A stretch of 64,000 nucleotides of DNA. Origin: Epiperipatus broadwayi. Taxonomy: Eukaryota > Onychophora > Udeonychophora > Euonychophora > Peripatidae. This document shows, one piece after another, positions 49,061-61,160 of this stretch; the first letter of the stretch is position 1; each line of letters opens with the position of its first letter. The position numbers and the translations under genes are program-made. The stretch lies in contig JAQFVV010013060.1 in the NCBI GenBank assembly GCA_028023455.1, forward strand, positions 1 through 64,000. The letters run 5' to 3'. Below the pieces are notes generated by a model. That model was not told where the DNA came from and searched no databases. It saw only the letters and a program-made list of their open reading frames with translations.

Positions 49061-49536
49061 CAGGGGTGTTCAACTTTTTGTTTGGACCACACATTAAATG
49101 TACAAACATTTCTGAAAGCTGATAAACCAAGAAAAGGTTCATGTATAATTTTTGTGATATCCACCACCAAAGATAAATAAAAAAGTTCTTAAATAATAAT
49201 CCTAATTATGCAGTGAGCCATTATGAGAGCCTTTAAAAATTGTCGAGCCAAGTTCTACGTTTGTGATCATATATAGAAAACATATATATCTGAGTTATAA
49301 AACATCATTGATATTTTTTATATTATTTTAATTATAAAAGTAAAAGAGGGAAACACAAAACTAGATATTTGACATTGTATTAGAATATAGATGTATGTTT
49401 ATTTTAATCACATTGTGACATGTAATCACAAAAAAATATCATAATGTTTTAAATAAGTTTACAATTTTGTGTTGGACCATCATTCATAGCCATTTTGGGC
49501 TACTTGTGACCGTCAAGCTGCAGGTTGGACAACCTG
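49061..49536. mobile_element. hAT-like MITE
   Basis: The left end CAGGGGTGTTCAAC and the right end, read inverted as CAGGTTGTCCAAC, form imperfect terminal inverted repeats of the CAGGGGTG...CAAC type used by hAT transposons. The flanks are GTATACAT (49053-49060) and TTATACAT (49537-49544), an 8-bp target duplication with one mismatch. No transposase is encoded in the 476 bases. It lies next to the 3' end of the LINE-C copy. Confidence 0.75.
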
Positions 49537-49544
49537 TTATACAT

Positions 49545-50720
49545 GGTATCATTCCCACTTAGCCACACTCAATATATTGTATTCTATTTTCTGCCATATC
49601 CCAATGGAAATAATCAACATTGAATTTCTTTAGAATATCTTTGAGACAATTCTTATAAGATAAGCATGATTTATTTCTGTCACAAAAGTCACACTCTTGT
49701 TCATTATAAAACACTCTTTTTAGAAAGTTTTGTATTATTCAGTCATTTTACATATCCAATTTAATCAATATGAGATTTTGGAAAACAGATCAGAATGTCC
49801 TTAAATAACACTTTTGTAATGCCTTTATACTGTGTTGGCAGAAGATCGAAGTCTTCCTCTAAATAACATTTCTATATACAGCTAAATATTGCATTCAAAA
49901 CATTAAGCATATTCTATAGATTATATTTTGAACTAACAAAAAATAGACAATTATTAGCACATTATAAATCTAAAATCCAAGAAAATTAAATTTTTTTTTT
50001 CTCTTTTAATTGATTCAAATTAAAAATTTTACCATAATACTTGTATCATATCTTGATCCTGGTTTCATTAAGCCACTTAAAAACATTTCTACCACTGTCA
50101 TAAAAATTGAAAACGGTGTCGGAGAAAACACATAATCCTTATGTGACATTAGTTTTTGTTTTAAATGCCACAAATTTTTTACCTTTAGTAATAATATTTC
50201 CTCTCATTATATCACCTAGAAGCTATTCATGAATAAACTTCAACGGACAACTGACTAATTTCAAACGTTATATATCTGTTTGATTAACTGAATCAGATGC
50301 CTTGACAAAATCAATCAAAATAATATATAAATCATTTTTTGTTCCCACTACTTTTCTTGCATTTTCTTAGCAACCATGCCTATAGTGCTTCTTGATTAAC
50401 TAAACCATTTTAATCATTGATCTAATGTTTAGAAGCCACTTAATTGAAAGCATCTTTGCTATAATGAATAATAATGATATTCTAAAATTATTACATGCAA
50501 TCTTGTCTATTTCCATTATTTTTAAAAATAGGAATTAAAAAAGCATTCTTAAAATCAGATGACACACGAGTCCTCATTAGAATTTGTAATCTTTCTACTT
50601 CTAAGGTTATGAAGACCCATTTTACTTCACTAGTTATCATTTTAATTTTTCTACCATTATTAAAAAGATCAAAATCATTTTTCTACTTATATAAAATACT
50701 GTCATCATATTTATCTTATT
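49545..50720 (-). pseudogene. LINE-C reverse transcriptase, decayed
   Basis: Minus-strand order: RTRVSSDFKNAFLIPIFKNN (the region before motif 1), NDLYIILIDFVKASDSVNQ at about 50340-50282 (motif A with its Asp), then a HE-x-LLGDIMRGNIITKG block and a degraded motif B. Near 49700-49590 is NKSCLSYKNCLKDILKKF...HWDMAENR, which matches the C-terminal block RYKD.LK..L found in a common jockey-like LINE type. The YxDD box could not be found, so it is deleted or heavily mutated. Confidence 0.7.
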
Positions 50721-50929
50721 GTCATTGCTGGATTCTCTAGAATTGTGATAGTATTTTTCAGATTTATATGTACTGTATATTAAAAAAATTAGAAATTAAT
50801 AAAAAAAAGTGAATCGTTTTGTAGATTTCTTTTGTACTTAAGCATTTTTAATTTTTATCATACTCTTGCAAGCCTTAGTGTGTTTGAATGTATAATTTTA
50901 ATAACATTGTAAAATGTGGTAACATGTTG

Positions 50930-51400
50930 GACTATTTCCATCATGTATTATTAAATGTTGATTGCCTAGAAAATTTTAAGCTTTTCCAAATACAAACAAC
51001 TATTAGTAATAACACACAAGTTAGTTGATAACACAAGTTAGTAGATTACGTAACATTTCGAGTCGTATTATTCTCAGCTTTACTTCAAGTGTTTGTTAAT
51101 GGCTTGACCAGTGACAATGCTAACATAGGAGTTGAATCTTTAATCTTGGATGGTTAGAATATTGCCTTAAAATTTGATAGTCAATAATCTAAAACTATAA
51201 GTTCAACTTCTATGCTAGCATTGTTACTGATCAGACCAGCAATACCTGAAGAAGAGCGGAGAACAATACCAATCAAAAGGTTGAATAATCTACTAACTTG
51301 TGTTATTCCTAACATTTGTTTGTATATGAAAATTTTTTAATAAAGTTCTAACATTTGTAGACATTCAACATTTAATGATAGATGATAAAAACAATCCAAC
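50930..51400. repeat. Fold-back built on a tRNA-derived SINE
   Basis: Inverted arms: ACATTTCGAGTCGTATTATT with GCTTGACCAGTGACAATGCT on the left, and ATGCTAGCATTGTTACTGAT with CTGAAGAAGAGCGGAGAACA on the right. The centre contains GGTTAGAATATTGCCTTAAA, a degraded copy of the SINE head seen intact at 63353. GGACTATTTCCATCAT and its inverse near 51390 mark the ends. Confidence 0.65.
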
Positions 51401-52749
51401 ATATTATAACATCTAAAATACCATCATCATAAACCTTCAGGAAAACATTAATGTAATTACATATATTCAAAAATATTGATTTTTCTTTTCGGTTTAAAAA
51501 CTCATCTTTTTTTTTAAACTGTATTAAAGGAATTTAACCAAAGCATTAGATGAATTTGTTTAGGCTTGGATTTTTTATTTTCTCTCTAAAAATGATTTAA
51601 CTTCTAGTCACAATACATTCTTTCACAAATTATTTTTGAAAATTTAAAAGAACAATAAGAAAAAAGATTGGAGTTTTCAATTCTTGATTTTTATTAATTT
51701 TCTTTTAAACAAATATTCTCTCTCCCTACATGCACGTGGGTATGCTGTAAAATGTTTTAACAATACATAATATAAAAAAAATTAAGTTTTTTAAAATTAT
51801 ATGCATTATCCATTCAATATATGTGGATATAACATTCACAATTATCCATAGATTCATGTCATCCACAGGAAAAGGGGGCTTTGGAGCCAAATACCATGAA
51901 TGCTTCAGCTCTATTGTAACATGAGGAGATATATAATGGCCAGAAAGATATGTGGTGAAAAAAGAAAAGCATAACTGGTTAGGCAAATCATATTAGCGTT
52001 CAATTTTTGACATCATGTAGTATTGAAATGAAAATCCATACCAATGTAATATTTTTTTTAACAGGAAGAATCTTAAGGAAATGATTATGATAAAATTGAC
52101 TTAAATTTTATATGACAGAAAAGGAATAAGAGGTTAAATTTATACTTTTAAAAGCAGACATTTTCTTTATTTATTTTACTTCAGAGCCAGCTAATATTTT
52201 ATGATTGAGAGACCGTTAGCAAAAACTGGTATGGGGAGTGGATATAACTCTATCATTTAATATTCATTAATTACTCCAAAAAAGTTATGTAATGATTTGT
52301 TAAGTGGTTAAGTTATTGGTAACCCATTAGTAGAAGCATTAGGATTCATAATTGCTGAACTGTGTAGTGCTTTAGGATCAGCTGTCTAAAATGAAGACTG
52401 CGTTAACTTAAGATAGAAGTAAACTTGTTAATACCATCTATAATCAGAAAATCTAAAAGGGAACTTTATTTTAATGGAACATACCAATATTTACATCACA
52501 CTTAATGGTACCAATCATTGTAGAAGCTGAAACATATTAATATCTATCAAAATAATTGCCTTTTCAATGTTTTATTTTTTGATATGAATGCTATAATGTA
52601 GACATGGTAATATAGTCACTGGAGGTGTATTTTATAGGAAAGAATATTGCTATGTTTTTCCAATCAATAGAAAGTTTTATATCTGACAATCATCAAAAAT
52701 AAGCCTATCAACCAAATTATGAAATTGATATGGTTTGAATGGTTGCAGT
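51401..52749. other. Intergenic or intronic DNA, nothing recognised
   Basis: AT-rich throughout. A minus-strand frame of 86 codons at 51986-51726 has no recognisable domain and ordinary local composition. Confidence 0.35.
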
Positions 52750-53400
52750 ATCCAGTGGCACTCTATTGCTTGCTGGATTGCAAATATAAATAAAATAAAT
52801 AAATACCTAGAATAATGTGAATGGCTCGGCAAATAATTTAAAATAACAAGAGTTTTATTTTCAGAGGGTTATATATGAAGATAAATAAACATTAACAAAT
52901 ATATATACTGTAATCAATTATATACAGTTTATATACATACGCTATAACATAATATAAGGGGCCCAAAGACATGTGATATAATATTAAAGACCGATATGAC
53001 CTGTTTCTAGTCCCTAAGTTTACTTTCACATGTCCGGATGTAAACTTCTCCACAAAGGCTAAAGTGAAGGAAGGGGCTTACTGGAGCACCCGTGGAATGG
53101 CACATCTGCCTTTCAGAAGCTTCGTCTAGCAAGTGTACTCTCTCAGTTCAGTTCTGATTCTTTTACACTCATTCCTCGGTGTTTTAGATTGCCTCTCTTG
53201 ATTGGCTATTAGCTGCCCACATGCTATTCCATATCTAGAGTTTCCCATATTCAAGCCCTTATCAGATAACTAGTTAACATTCCAATTGTCTATTTTTAGT
53301 AATATGTTTCCATTATCATTAGATCTGACCAGGAACTAAACATTTTAGAGTTGCAATGGCTTTCTTTATCATAGATTAATCTCTATATAGGCTAATACTG
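52750..53400 (-). other. G+C-richer block, possible solo LTR
   Basis: On the minus strand it has a GCCAATC CAAT-type box near 53203 and AATAAAACTCTTG near 52855, with a 3' end towards 52780. The sharp rise in G+C between 52970 and 53250 resembles the block at 41660-42250, though the sequences are not alike. Ends and target duplication were not found. Confidence 0.3.
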
Positions 53401-53958
53401 ATCATTTATCAGTATAGCTAATCTTTTATTCCAAACTATTTAATTAGCTAAGTGCTTTTTAGATTCAACTTTACTTTTACAAATATACAATCATTTTAAT
53501 TGCTTATTTTCATGTGTATATAAATATACGCACATACTTAGCATATCTCTCCCAAGTTCAGAGATTAGCGTTTTACTTTTTTCCTGTTCTCTGAACTTCA
53601 AAATATAAATATTTCTTTTTATTAGGGATGTTTCTATAATTAAAATACTTTGGTTGATTTATTGTAGATGTATGCATATTCATAACCTACTTGCATTTGA
53701 TATGATTTTTTTATGTTCTTACATTTTTTTGCCAGCTCTGTATAAAGGTATAGGTATATAAATATATAAGAACTAATTGGTTAGTTGTATTGTATATATT
53801 CATCTTCTTTCATCCAGCACACACATGTTTTGGTGCAACATGTGACCAAATACACATCTTAATCATAAAGGCATCTCCTGAATTCCTTTACAAATATATA
53901 TATATAAGTTGTTATTGTGATTTAAAAAAAAAAAAAAAATTGTATTTGTTACTTAAAA

Positions 53959-53964
53959 TTTATT
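53959..53964 (-). promoter_or_regulatory. Polyadenylation signal of the DNAAF6-like gene
   Basis: AATAAA on the minus strand, 81 bases past the stop codon at 54045. It is the first consensus hexamer downstream. Confidence 0.5.
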
Positions 53965-54044
53965 GTTTCCAATAAACGATTAATACATAAATATGCAAAA
54001 AATTCTAACTAGAGTAAAATAGATTTAAATTAACAAAATGGTAA

Positions 54045-57000
54045 TTAAAAATTAACATAGTCAAATTCTCTTATTAAAGGTAAAGTAAGAACTAGATTTT
54101 CTTTTTCAGACATCCATTGGGCTTTGGCATTTTTGCTGTCTACTTTGTGTGGGAAATGAAGTGTTAGTCGTCTATAAAAAATAAAAATAAAAATATTTTA
54201 AATTTTCTGCTAATATTAATGTAAAAGTTATTGGCTAAAATTGATAATAATAGTAATAACAAAATAAAAGTGCATAATAATAGTAATAATGATGATGATA
54301 TTAAGAATTCTCAATCTATTAAATGGATGCATCTAGCTGTCCGTACTTATATCCATTAATTTCTGCATTTCTCAATTATAATATAATGCTAAATACTGAG
54401 ATAGAAAAATAAATTGTATTTAAGTAGTAAGATATCAAATTGCCAAATTACCACAGACAGTGATTGTGACCATATGTAAATTTTTGATTGTAATAACTTA
54501 TTGCCTAGTTACTTCCCTTGCTGTTGAGAAGAAAATTGGTGCATAGGATATCTTGTGGCAAACTACCAATACTAATAATTATCTTTTAGCTGAAGTTTCC
54601 TATTACCTGCCATCTTTACCTGCTTAATGCAGAAAATGTAGTTTATTAATAACACTGATTAAAATTACTTCATAATTAAATGTGATTGAAGACATCAAAA
54701 CTTTCCCTTTCAATATACTTTTATATACTACCTAGTTGTGCCATTTAGGTTTACCACATATAAGGCAATAAATATTGGGTTTATAGTTCAATATCTGTGA
54801 ACTATCATAGTTTCTAATTAAGAAAAGATTCTCCAAAGTGTGAGTGTGAAAGGCCAAAACTATGGTACACCTTTACAGGAAGTGTCCAATTTACCAGGCT
54901 CCTGTTGGCCTCCTTTCTCTACACAGCTTGGAAGAGTTGGCTCTCAATTGGTTAAGAATTGCCAGCGTTGAATTTTAATGTGCAGACATCATATGCTAAA
55001 TAAATAAATAAAATTTGATACTTAACATACTATTTAAACTAATAATCTGAAAGTATCAAATATCCAACGATAATGAATAATGCTTCTTTACATTCAGATT
55101 TGAGAATAATTTATTTAATAAATATGATATAGGTGTGCGAAAAAAAAACTTTCAGGGCAAAAACTTATCCAAAATTCTAATAGGAATTCACTAGACTATT
55201 TGATAATTGGTTAGTCAAGATTTTAACAGTTTTTGTTTTATTGTTTTACTCTCTAGCTAAAAACAATTAGACATCCATTTACTAAACAATAATTAAATGG
55301 ATATACATTAGATACTTAAAAAAATATCCTAAACTTGCTTAGAAATCTTTAGCCTTCTGTAAAAGTTTGAAAGTTCCATCTGGATTGAAACCTCAGGTAG
55401 TGTTAGGCAGTTGTGTTATTACTATTTTATGGGATCTTAAAAAATGTTCCAATATCAAAAATTAAAGAATAGGATCATGTGAAGTCTTAGAAATATATAC
55501 TTTTTATTATTTTTGGGTAAAGAAAAGAAATTACAATTTAGTAATAATTTCTTAATTTGCATTGTAATTTATTAAGTAATTATTTTGTTAATTAAATTTA
55601 ATTTTTTTTATTGGATCTATCAATTTGTCTTATACAAGGTAACTGGATATTAGTGTGATAGATAATATAAATGATGCTCGTCAACCTTTTAATACATCTT
55701 TAATGTCTTAATATTCACAGTTATAATATAAGAATAATGTTAAGTATATATCACAAAGACACTTTACTATTTCTCAAATATTACTTAATCAAGTACTTTA
55801 AGATCTAATTTCCTGATTCAAAATTTTTTTCATGAGTCTTTCACTTTGTAGATATGTGATATCTTTTCAAGTGTTTTTTTTTTACCATGTTCACATTTTC
55901 TTTACTACTCTTAACTAAAGAATAAGCAAGGATGGAAAAATGCTTAAATCTTACCTTCCAATAATGAATGTTCATGCTATTTATTTAATGACTTTTTTGT
56001 CAATCCCTATTGGCATTTGTTCAAATTTAGCAGGTTATATTCGATGATCATTATGATCTAACCAACAGCCAAGGTATATGCAAAGATGCCTTTATTTAAA
56101 CTTAGTCTAATTTAGGTTTAAAAACATTACTTATATATGAATGGAATAAATAGTTTTAAAAAATACTCATAGGCGGAGGTAGTGTAGAAAGTAAAAGAAA
56201 ATTTTAATTTTTGTCAGTTATAAGTTTTTAGAGTTTAAGGAGATAAGGTTATATAAAAACAATGGAAAAAGTAAAAATATGTAATTATATTATAATTAAG
56301 TAATACAGGAATGAAATTGTAATGGAATAATTAAAGTGATAAAAATATATTAAATTATTAAAAAGTTTAAAAGTTATACAAATATAAATATTTATATATT
56401 AAAAAATATAAAATAATTTATATAAAAGAATCAAACAAATTTATAAAGATATATAATTATTAAAGTCATTAAAATATTTGTATTCTGTAAAATCTATAAT
56501 TTAAAGTATTATACATAGTTGTATTTATTGTATGAACTATTTCCATCATCTAATATGAGTATTGAATATTTTTAGAAAAATTTAACTATTTAAATATTCC
56601 AAATACACAAACAGGCTAGTATATGCACAACATTTCGAGTGGTATTATTCTCCCCTCTTCTTCAAGGGTTGCTGGCCTGACCAGTGACAGTATTAGCATG
56701 GGATTTAAACCCTGAACCCATAGATTCTTGAGTATTGAATTTCTAACCAACTGTTTGATGTGCTTTGGAATATTCAAATAAGGTTAAATTTTTCTAAAGA
56801 TATATGCTCATATTAGGTGATGGAAATAGTCCAAACAATAAATCCAACTAAAACACCATCATCACAAACCTTCAGGAAAACTCTATTATACATAGTGTGT
56901 TTTATAATTACATCTACATATCTTTGTATAAATGTGTATTAAATATATGGTTATTTATATTTTAATATTGGCGCTCTGATGAAGGCTGCTGGTGAGTTGA

Positions 57001-59345
57001 AACTATAAGAAAATAATTAAGAAATACATTTTATTTGATTGCATTGTAAAAAAGTGATTAAAGAAAGCATATAAATGATATTATTGAGAATGCAAATTGA
57101 AGCATAATTATTCCTTAGTTTCTGAAATGTAGTAATGATGATAATAATATATCATTTAATGCAGTTATAGATTGTCAGACTCTGGAACTTAAATTCATGG
57201 AATCATACCTTTTTGCCAATTCTGTTGCTCAAACTTTTTTTGAATTTCCAAGCAGTAAAACCATTCAATTATTTATTTATTTATTTATTTTTTTTCATAT
57301 GTCATAGCATCAGCCGGGACGCGAACCCACATCCGTCTGCAACCAACCACTTGCCTGCAAGGCGGGTGCGATGACCTCTCGGCTAACAATGCTTGACATT
57401 TATTTATTGTTATAGGTATTTTTTTATATTTTTCATCTTTTGGGAATTTTCATTTAATCCTCTTGTATATATAATAAAATCCAAACTTTTTATTAGTTTT
57501 CTGGCTGTTTTTTACTTCTGATTTTGATATAACTAATGGCTTTTCACTACTAAATTTCCATCTATTTTTCATTCAAACTGTATCTAATTTCCATATATAA
57601 ATTTAGAATTCTTATTCCTGAATCCAGTATGCCATTTCTAAATTACCTGCTTAAGGGTAAGATTTTCTTTTTCTCTCACTTTCCTTAATTAGGAGTCAGT
57701 CCAACCAACTTTAACTCTTGATTAGCTATTTCATTACTGAGCTTACTGCTCGGGGAAACTGATAGTTAAACTTAGTTTTGCCTAAAAGTTTTCATAAGGT
57801 TCAGATGGATAATAGATGTGAATAATTAGGACAAATGAAAAGATTGAAGCTTTAGTGATGTGAAGTTGGAGCAGAGTAGAGAAGTTGGAAAGATTATTAT
57901 TGTCAAATGTCATATGACTCCTAAGTAATGAATCATTTAATTATTATTTTGTAATTACTGAAAAAGATGCCCTGTACAGTTTAGTGCAGTTGTAGACTGG
58001 TGTAATCAAGAATTAAAGACTTTTAGATCAGAACTGTTCATCATTTCCAATGCCAAATATCACATGACCTCATGAGAAATGAACTATTTAATTTCTTTTT
58101 TTTTTACTTAATAAAAACAATATTAATGAAGTTATGGAGAACTAAATTAGACATGTTCTATGAAGTAGGGAATTATAAGAAAATTATAGAAATATTATGG
58201 GAAGCGGTTGAAGAAAGAAGTTGAATGATGAATATAAAGAGAGAGAATAGTTAAGAGTATTTGAAAGAAAAAAGATGGCCTTCTTTGGTGTATGAAACCT
58301 GTCTTTAAAGATAGATAACTGGCAATAATAAAACACATGTTCAAGTTTATCAAAAAATACTTGTTTTAAATTTTGCAATAAAAATATAATTAATTTTATA
58401 TGTTATTATGTTCATTATTTATAAATGAATTTAATTTTTTTTTATTTTAGTGAAGACTAATGATCTTGAGATGTGCGGATTTAAACTATAGAATATAAAT
58501 TTATTCTCACATAAATTCAGTCCTTTGTTGGTACGTGTGGATGTTTTCTCAGACTTATTAATGGATCATAATGGCACTCTATTTATTTTAAATTCAACAT
58601 TTTCACATTTTTTTTATTGAACGAATTTTTAACAATATATTATGTATTGACATAACCTTCCAAAAAGGGTAAACATGAACTTGCCAAGTTACGACAAAAT
58701 TCAAATTTTTTTTTTTTGTTGTTCAAATTTTTTTCACCAGAGTGTTTCTTGTCGAATTATTTAAAAATTTGTGAAATATCAAATACTGTACACAGTGGAT
58801 AAAATTATATTATAAAAAAATAATTAAATATCTGATAAAAAATAATTTATTAAAATAATAACATATTTATCCTACCAGCATTCCTAATTACTGACCATTG
58901 TAATTTTCGCTTACACAAGCGATAAAATTCGCAAAGATGGACATCAGTCCGAAAACTATAATAGACAGTAATTATGAATGTTGGAAGGATAAATATATTA
59001 TTATTTTAATAAATTATTTTTTATCAGATATTTTTTATAATATAATTATTTGTTATTAATTATTTTTTTATAATATAATTTTATAACACTGTGTATTTGA
59101 TAATTTCACAACAAATTTTTAAGAAACACTCTGATGAAAAAAAATTGAACTACAAAATTTTGTCGTGGCTGGCAAGTTCATGTTTACCCAAAAAGTTTGA
59201 TAGATTGCTATTATGTGTACATGTCAATTCAAATATAAAATTAATTTTTAAGCACTTACGTTTTAGGAGTTCTGCAGTCCAAAAATTTTTCAGTTATATT
59301 TAGATTTATCTCCTCCAACTTTGTTTCAGGCAAACTGATTGTTAC
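54045..59345 (-). CDS. DNAAF6: Dynein axonemal assembly factor 6 (PIH1D3), last two exons
   Basis: Two minus-strand exons: 59345-59260 and 54171-54045. The first starts VTISLPETKLEEINLNITEK and contains FLDCRTPK, ending at a GTAAGT donor in phase 2. The second follows a TTTTTATAG acceptor, begins RLTLHFPHKVD and ends TLPLIREFDYVNF and a TAA. Together they give 70 codons of the C-terminal CS-like (p23-fold) domain of PIH1D3, including the conserved LDLRTP-type and final RE-[FL]-D-x-x-NF blocks. DNAAF6 works in the cytoplasm with HSP90 and R2TP-type complexes to pre-assemble axonemal dynein arms. The 5.1 kb intron holds SINEs and fold-backs. The N-terminal exons, including the PIH domain, were not found up to 64000. 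Confidence 0.85.
54172..56539. other. Intron of the DNAAF6-like gene, mostly unannotated
   Basis: AT-rich with short TAATAATAG and ATAAATAAAT runs. The stretch 54840-54960 is richer in G+C and may be an old repeat copy. No exon on either strand was supported. Confidence 0.35.
56540..56850 (-). repeat. tRNA-derived SINE copy, partly palindromic
   Basis: On the minus strand it carries the same body as the SINE at 63353: a degraded box-B region (GGGTTTAAATCCCATGCTAA), GGTCAGGCCAGCAACCCTTG, then GAAGAAGAGGGGAGAATAAT and CTCGAAATGTTGTG. Outer sequences CATCTAATATGAGTATTGAA and GCTCATATTAGGTGATGGAA are inverted to each other, so the ends form a fold-back. Confidence 0.7.
56955..57110 (+). repeat. 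Penelope-type terminal-repeat fragment
   Basis: Contains GCATTGTAAAAAAGTGATTA and CATATAAATGATATTATTGA, matching the end of the right arm of the fold-back at 38.6-39.3 kb. An intact CTGATGA (56976-56982) is followed after 16 bases by GAAAC (56999-57003). Stem II (GGCT/AGTT) has two G-U pairs. The GTC is replaced by TATAAG. Confidence 0.55.
57285..57391 (-). repeat. SINE with tRNA-Ala-like head
   Basis: Minus strand: box A TTAGCCGAGAGGTC (57386-57373), a TGC at the anticodon position near 57359-57357, box B GGGTTCGCGTCCC (57328-57316), a short body and an A8-(TAAA)n tail at 57296-57270. The anticodon stem does not pair fully, so it is a SINE and not a tRNA gene. ATTTATTTATT on both sides could be the target duplication. 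Confidence 0.8.
57392..58450. other. Intronic DNA, nothing recognised
   Basis: No repeat family or exon was supported on either strand. Short similar blocks (GTCATATGACTCCTAA near 57908 and TCACATGACCTCATGA near 58061) suggest an old duplication. Confidence 0.35.
58451..58491 (+). CDS. Possible last exon of the small plus-strand gene
   Basis: After a strong pyrimidine tract and TTTTAG acceptor, the phase needed by exon 2 (one base carried over) gives 13 codons ending MCGFKL and TAG. With exons 1 and 2 the protein would be 84 residues. The tract and phase fit, but 13 codons are weak evidence and another exon could be used. It lies inside the intron of the minus-strand DNAAF6-like gene. Confidence 0.3.
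58662..59197. repeat. Fold-back with about 230-base arms, next to a coding exon
   Basis: Left arm 58662-58892 and right arm 58969-59197 are inverted copies; both carry GGGTAAACATGAACTTGCCA at the outer end and ATATCTGATAAAAAATAATT further in. The inner loop has its own small palindrome (TTCGCTTACACAAGCG). The right arm ends 63 bases from the DNAAF6-like exon at 59260. Confidence 0.8.
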
Positions 59346-61074
59346 CTAAAAGATATTCATTTTAAATTTATAAATAAACTCATCAATCTAAGCATATTCT
59401 TTTTATTAATTATTAACAAAGTATAAACTTTTTTCTTTTTTTAAGTATACATTTTATTCTTAAAAGTACTTATGTATTAATCTCATGGTGATGAAAAAAC
59501 TATTTATGTATTAATCTCATGGTGATGAAAGTCGTGGCACAAACAAATGTGTATATAAAGGACTGAATTAAACACATTTACAATCTTTTAAAAAAGAAAT
59601 TAATTAATTTTTTAAGTGAATATTAGATAATATTCTGATGAGGAGAAATTTATTAGTCAAAATGTTGGTTTTGCTGCTACTTTTACGGCTAAACAATAGG
59701 GTATTTTCGAGATTATTGAAAGAGAGGAGCCATTCATAAGGGAACTTGGTTCGTGATAAGAAAGTTTAGTCCACAATAGTGATGCTAAGAAATAACATTT
59801 TGTAAATGGACAGAATTATTCTAATAAATTTATATTGTTAAAAATGTACTTGTTAGAAAATCATTACTCACAAAAAACGTAAGTGCATGTTTGTTTCATT
59901 TCCATTAAATAAAGTTATAGATGGCCATTTTTCAAAATAAAAAATCTTTATAAGTTTAGATGGTGGAAGATAATTTTTCACAAAAAGTGTAAATGCATAG
60001 ATGTTTCTATCATTTTTAGTAAATAAAGTTATAGGTCGTCATTTTTCCAAATAAATAAGCCTAGACTAATACCTATATGAAATTTAATTGCCGGACTAAT
60101 ACCTAAGTACCTTCCTAAGTTATCAGAAAACTTTTAACTGTACTGAATAATCATCAGCATGCTTCAAAAAATAAAAATATTTTCAAGAAATTTTATAATT
60201 ATATATTGTAACAAAGATTTTTACAGTTAAAAGACTAATACCATTTATCATTCTCCATGCTAAGAAATTCATGTTATCAGTAATAAAATAATCTTATTTG
60301 AAGCTTTTAAAAGAGATCCTATTGTTTAAAGAGTTCCTTAAATTTTTTTTTCATGTTAGATGCAGAAAATTTCTCCACATAAATAAACAGCTTCTTATTC
60401 ATTATTTTCAAGGCTTTGGCATCTTGAAGCACTTTTACTATTAATTGAGACACAACAAGACATCAGAGTCTTGAAAATGATTAATGAAACTTCATCAAAC
60501 TGTCAGTTGCTTATTTTTGTGGGAGATTTTCTGTCTCTATAGATCAGAAACTTTTTAAAGATTTTAAACAACAAGATTATTTCAATGACTGAGAGGATTT
60601 TTCAGACTTCTTTTATCAAAGTAACAGTTTACATAAAAATATCATTTTTACATACTTTATTTTGATGAATAATATTATTTAGGCTGAACTTCAAATCAGA
60701 CACATATCTAATTAAATTTTTTTTAAATACACCCAAACATTACTTTTTGAATGGGAGAAATCATTTATACTTACTTTAAAACCTTTTTGTAGAAATTATT
60801 TAGTCGAATATAAAATAATATTAAATGCAACATAAACTGAATTAAGTATTAGACCAACCAACCAACTCTGTATAAGATGCTTAAATATCAATTTACCAAC
60901 TGTTAACAAACTAACTATATGTAAATTTACTATTATTTTAGGTTGGCCTTCGAATAAGAAGCAGATAAAATTAAAAATTTTTAAACCGCAATTCAAGCAT
61001 ATATATGTATAGAAAACATCAGTTACTACTTAATGTTATAATAAAATCAGGAGCGTGCGAATTGCTGGAGAGAG
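59346..61074. other. Upstream intron or flank with two short tandem duplications
   Basis: TTATGTATTAATCTCATGGT is tandemly repeated at 59470 and 59505. A longer unit (about 108 bases, with CAAAAAACGTAAGTGCATGT against CAAAAAGTGTAAATGCATAG, and AAATAAAGTTATAG) is repeated at 59871 and 59979. No exon of the DNAAF6-like gene could be supported here. Confidence 0.45.
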
Positions 61075-61160
61075 AAGCTATGATGAGTACAAATTATAAG
61101 ACTATAAAATAATCAGCAGCTTAGCGCTTTCGAGGCTAGTTGCCTCATATTCATAGCAAT
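61075..61160 (-). repeat. Penelope-type terminal fragment with hammerhead-like stem
   Basis: Minus strand: ATATGAGGCAACTAGCCTCG followed by AAAGCGCTAAGC. GAGGC and GCCTC form a perfect five-base stem II directly before GAAA, and GCGC is self-complementary as in a minimal stem III. The first core bases (CTG) are changed to AAT, so activity is unlikely. Confidence 0.4.

Noticed and set aside
57316-57386. Functional tRNA-Ala gene
   Set aside because: The anticodon stem does not pair and an A-rich tail with TAAA units follows, so it is a SINE.
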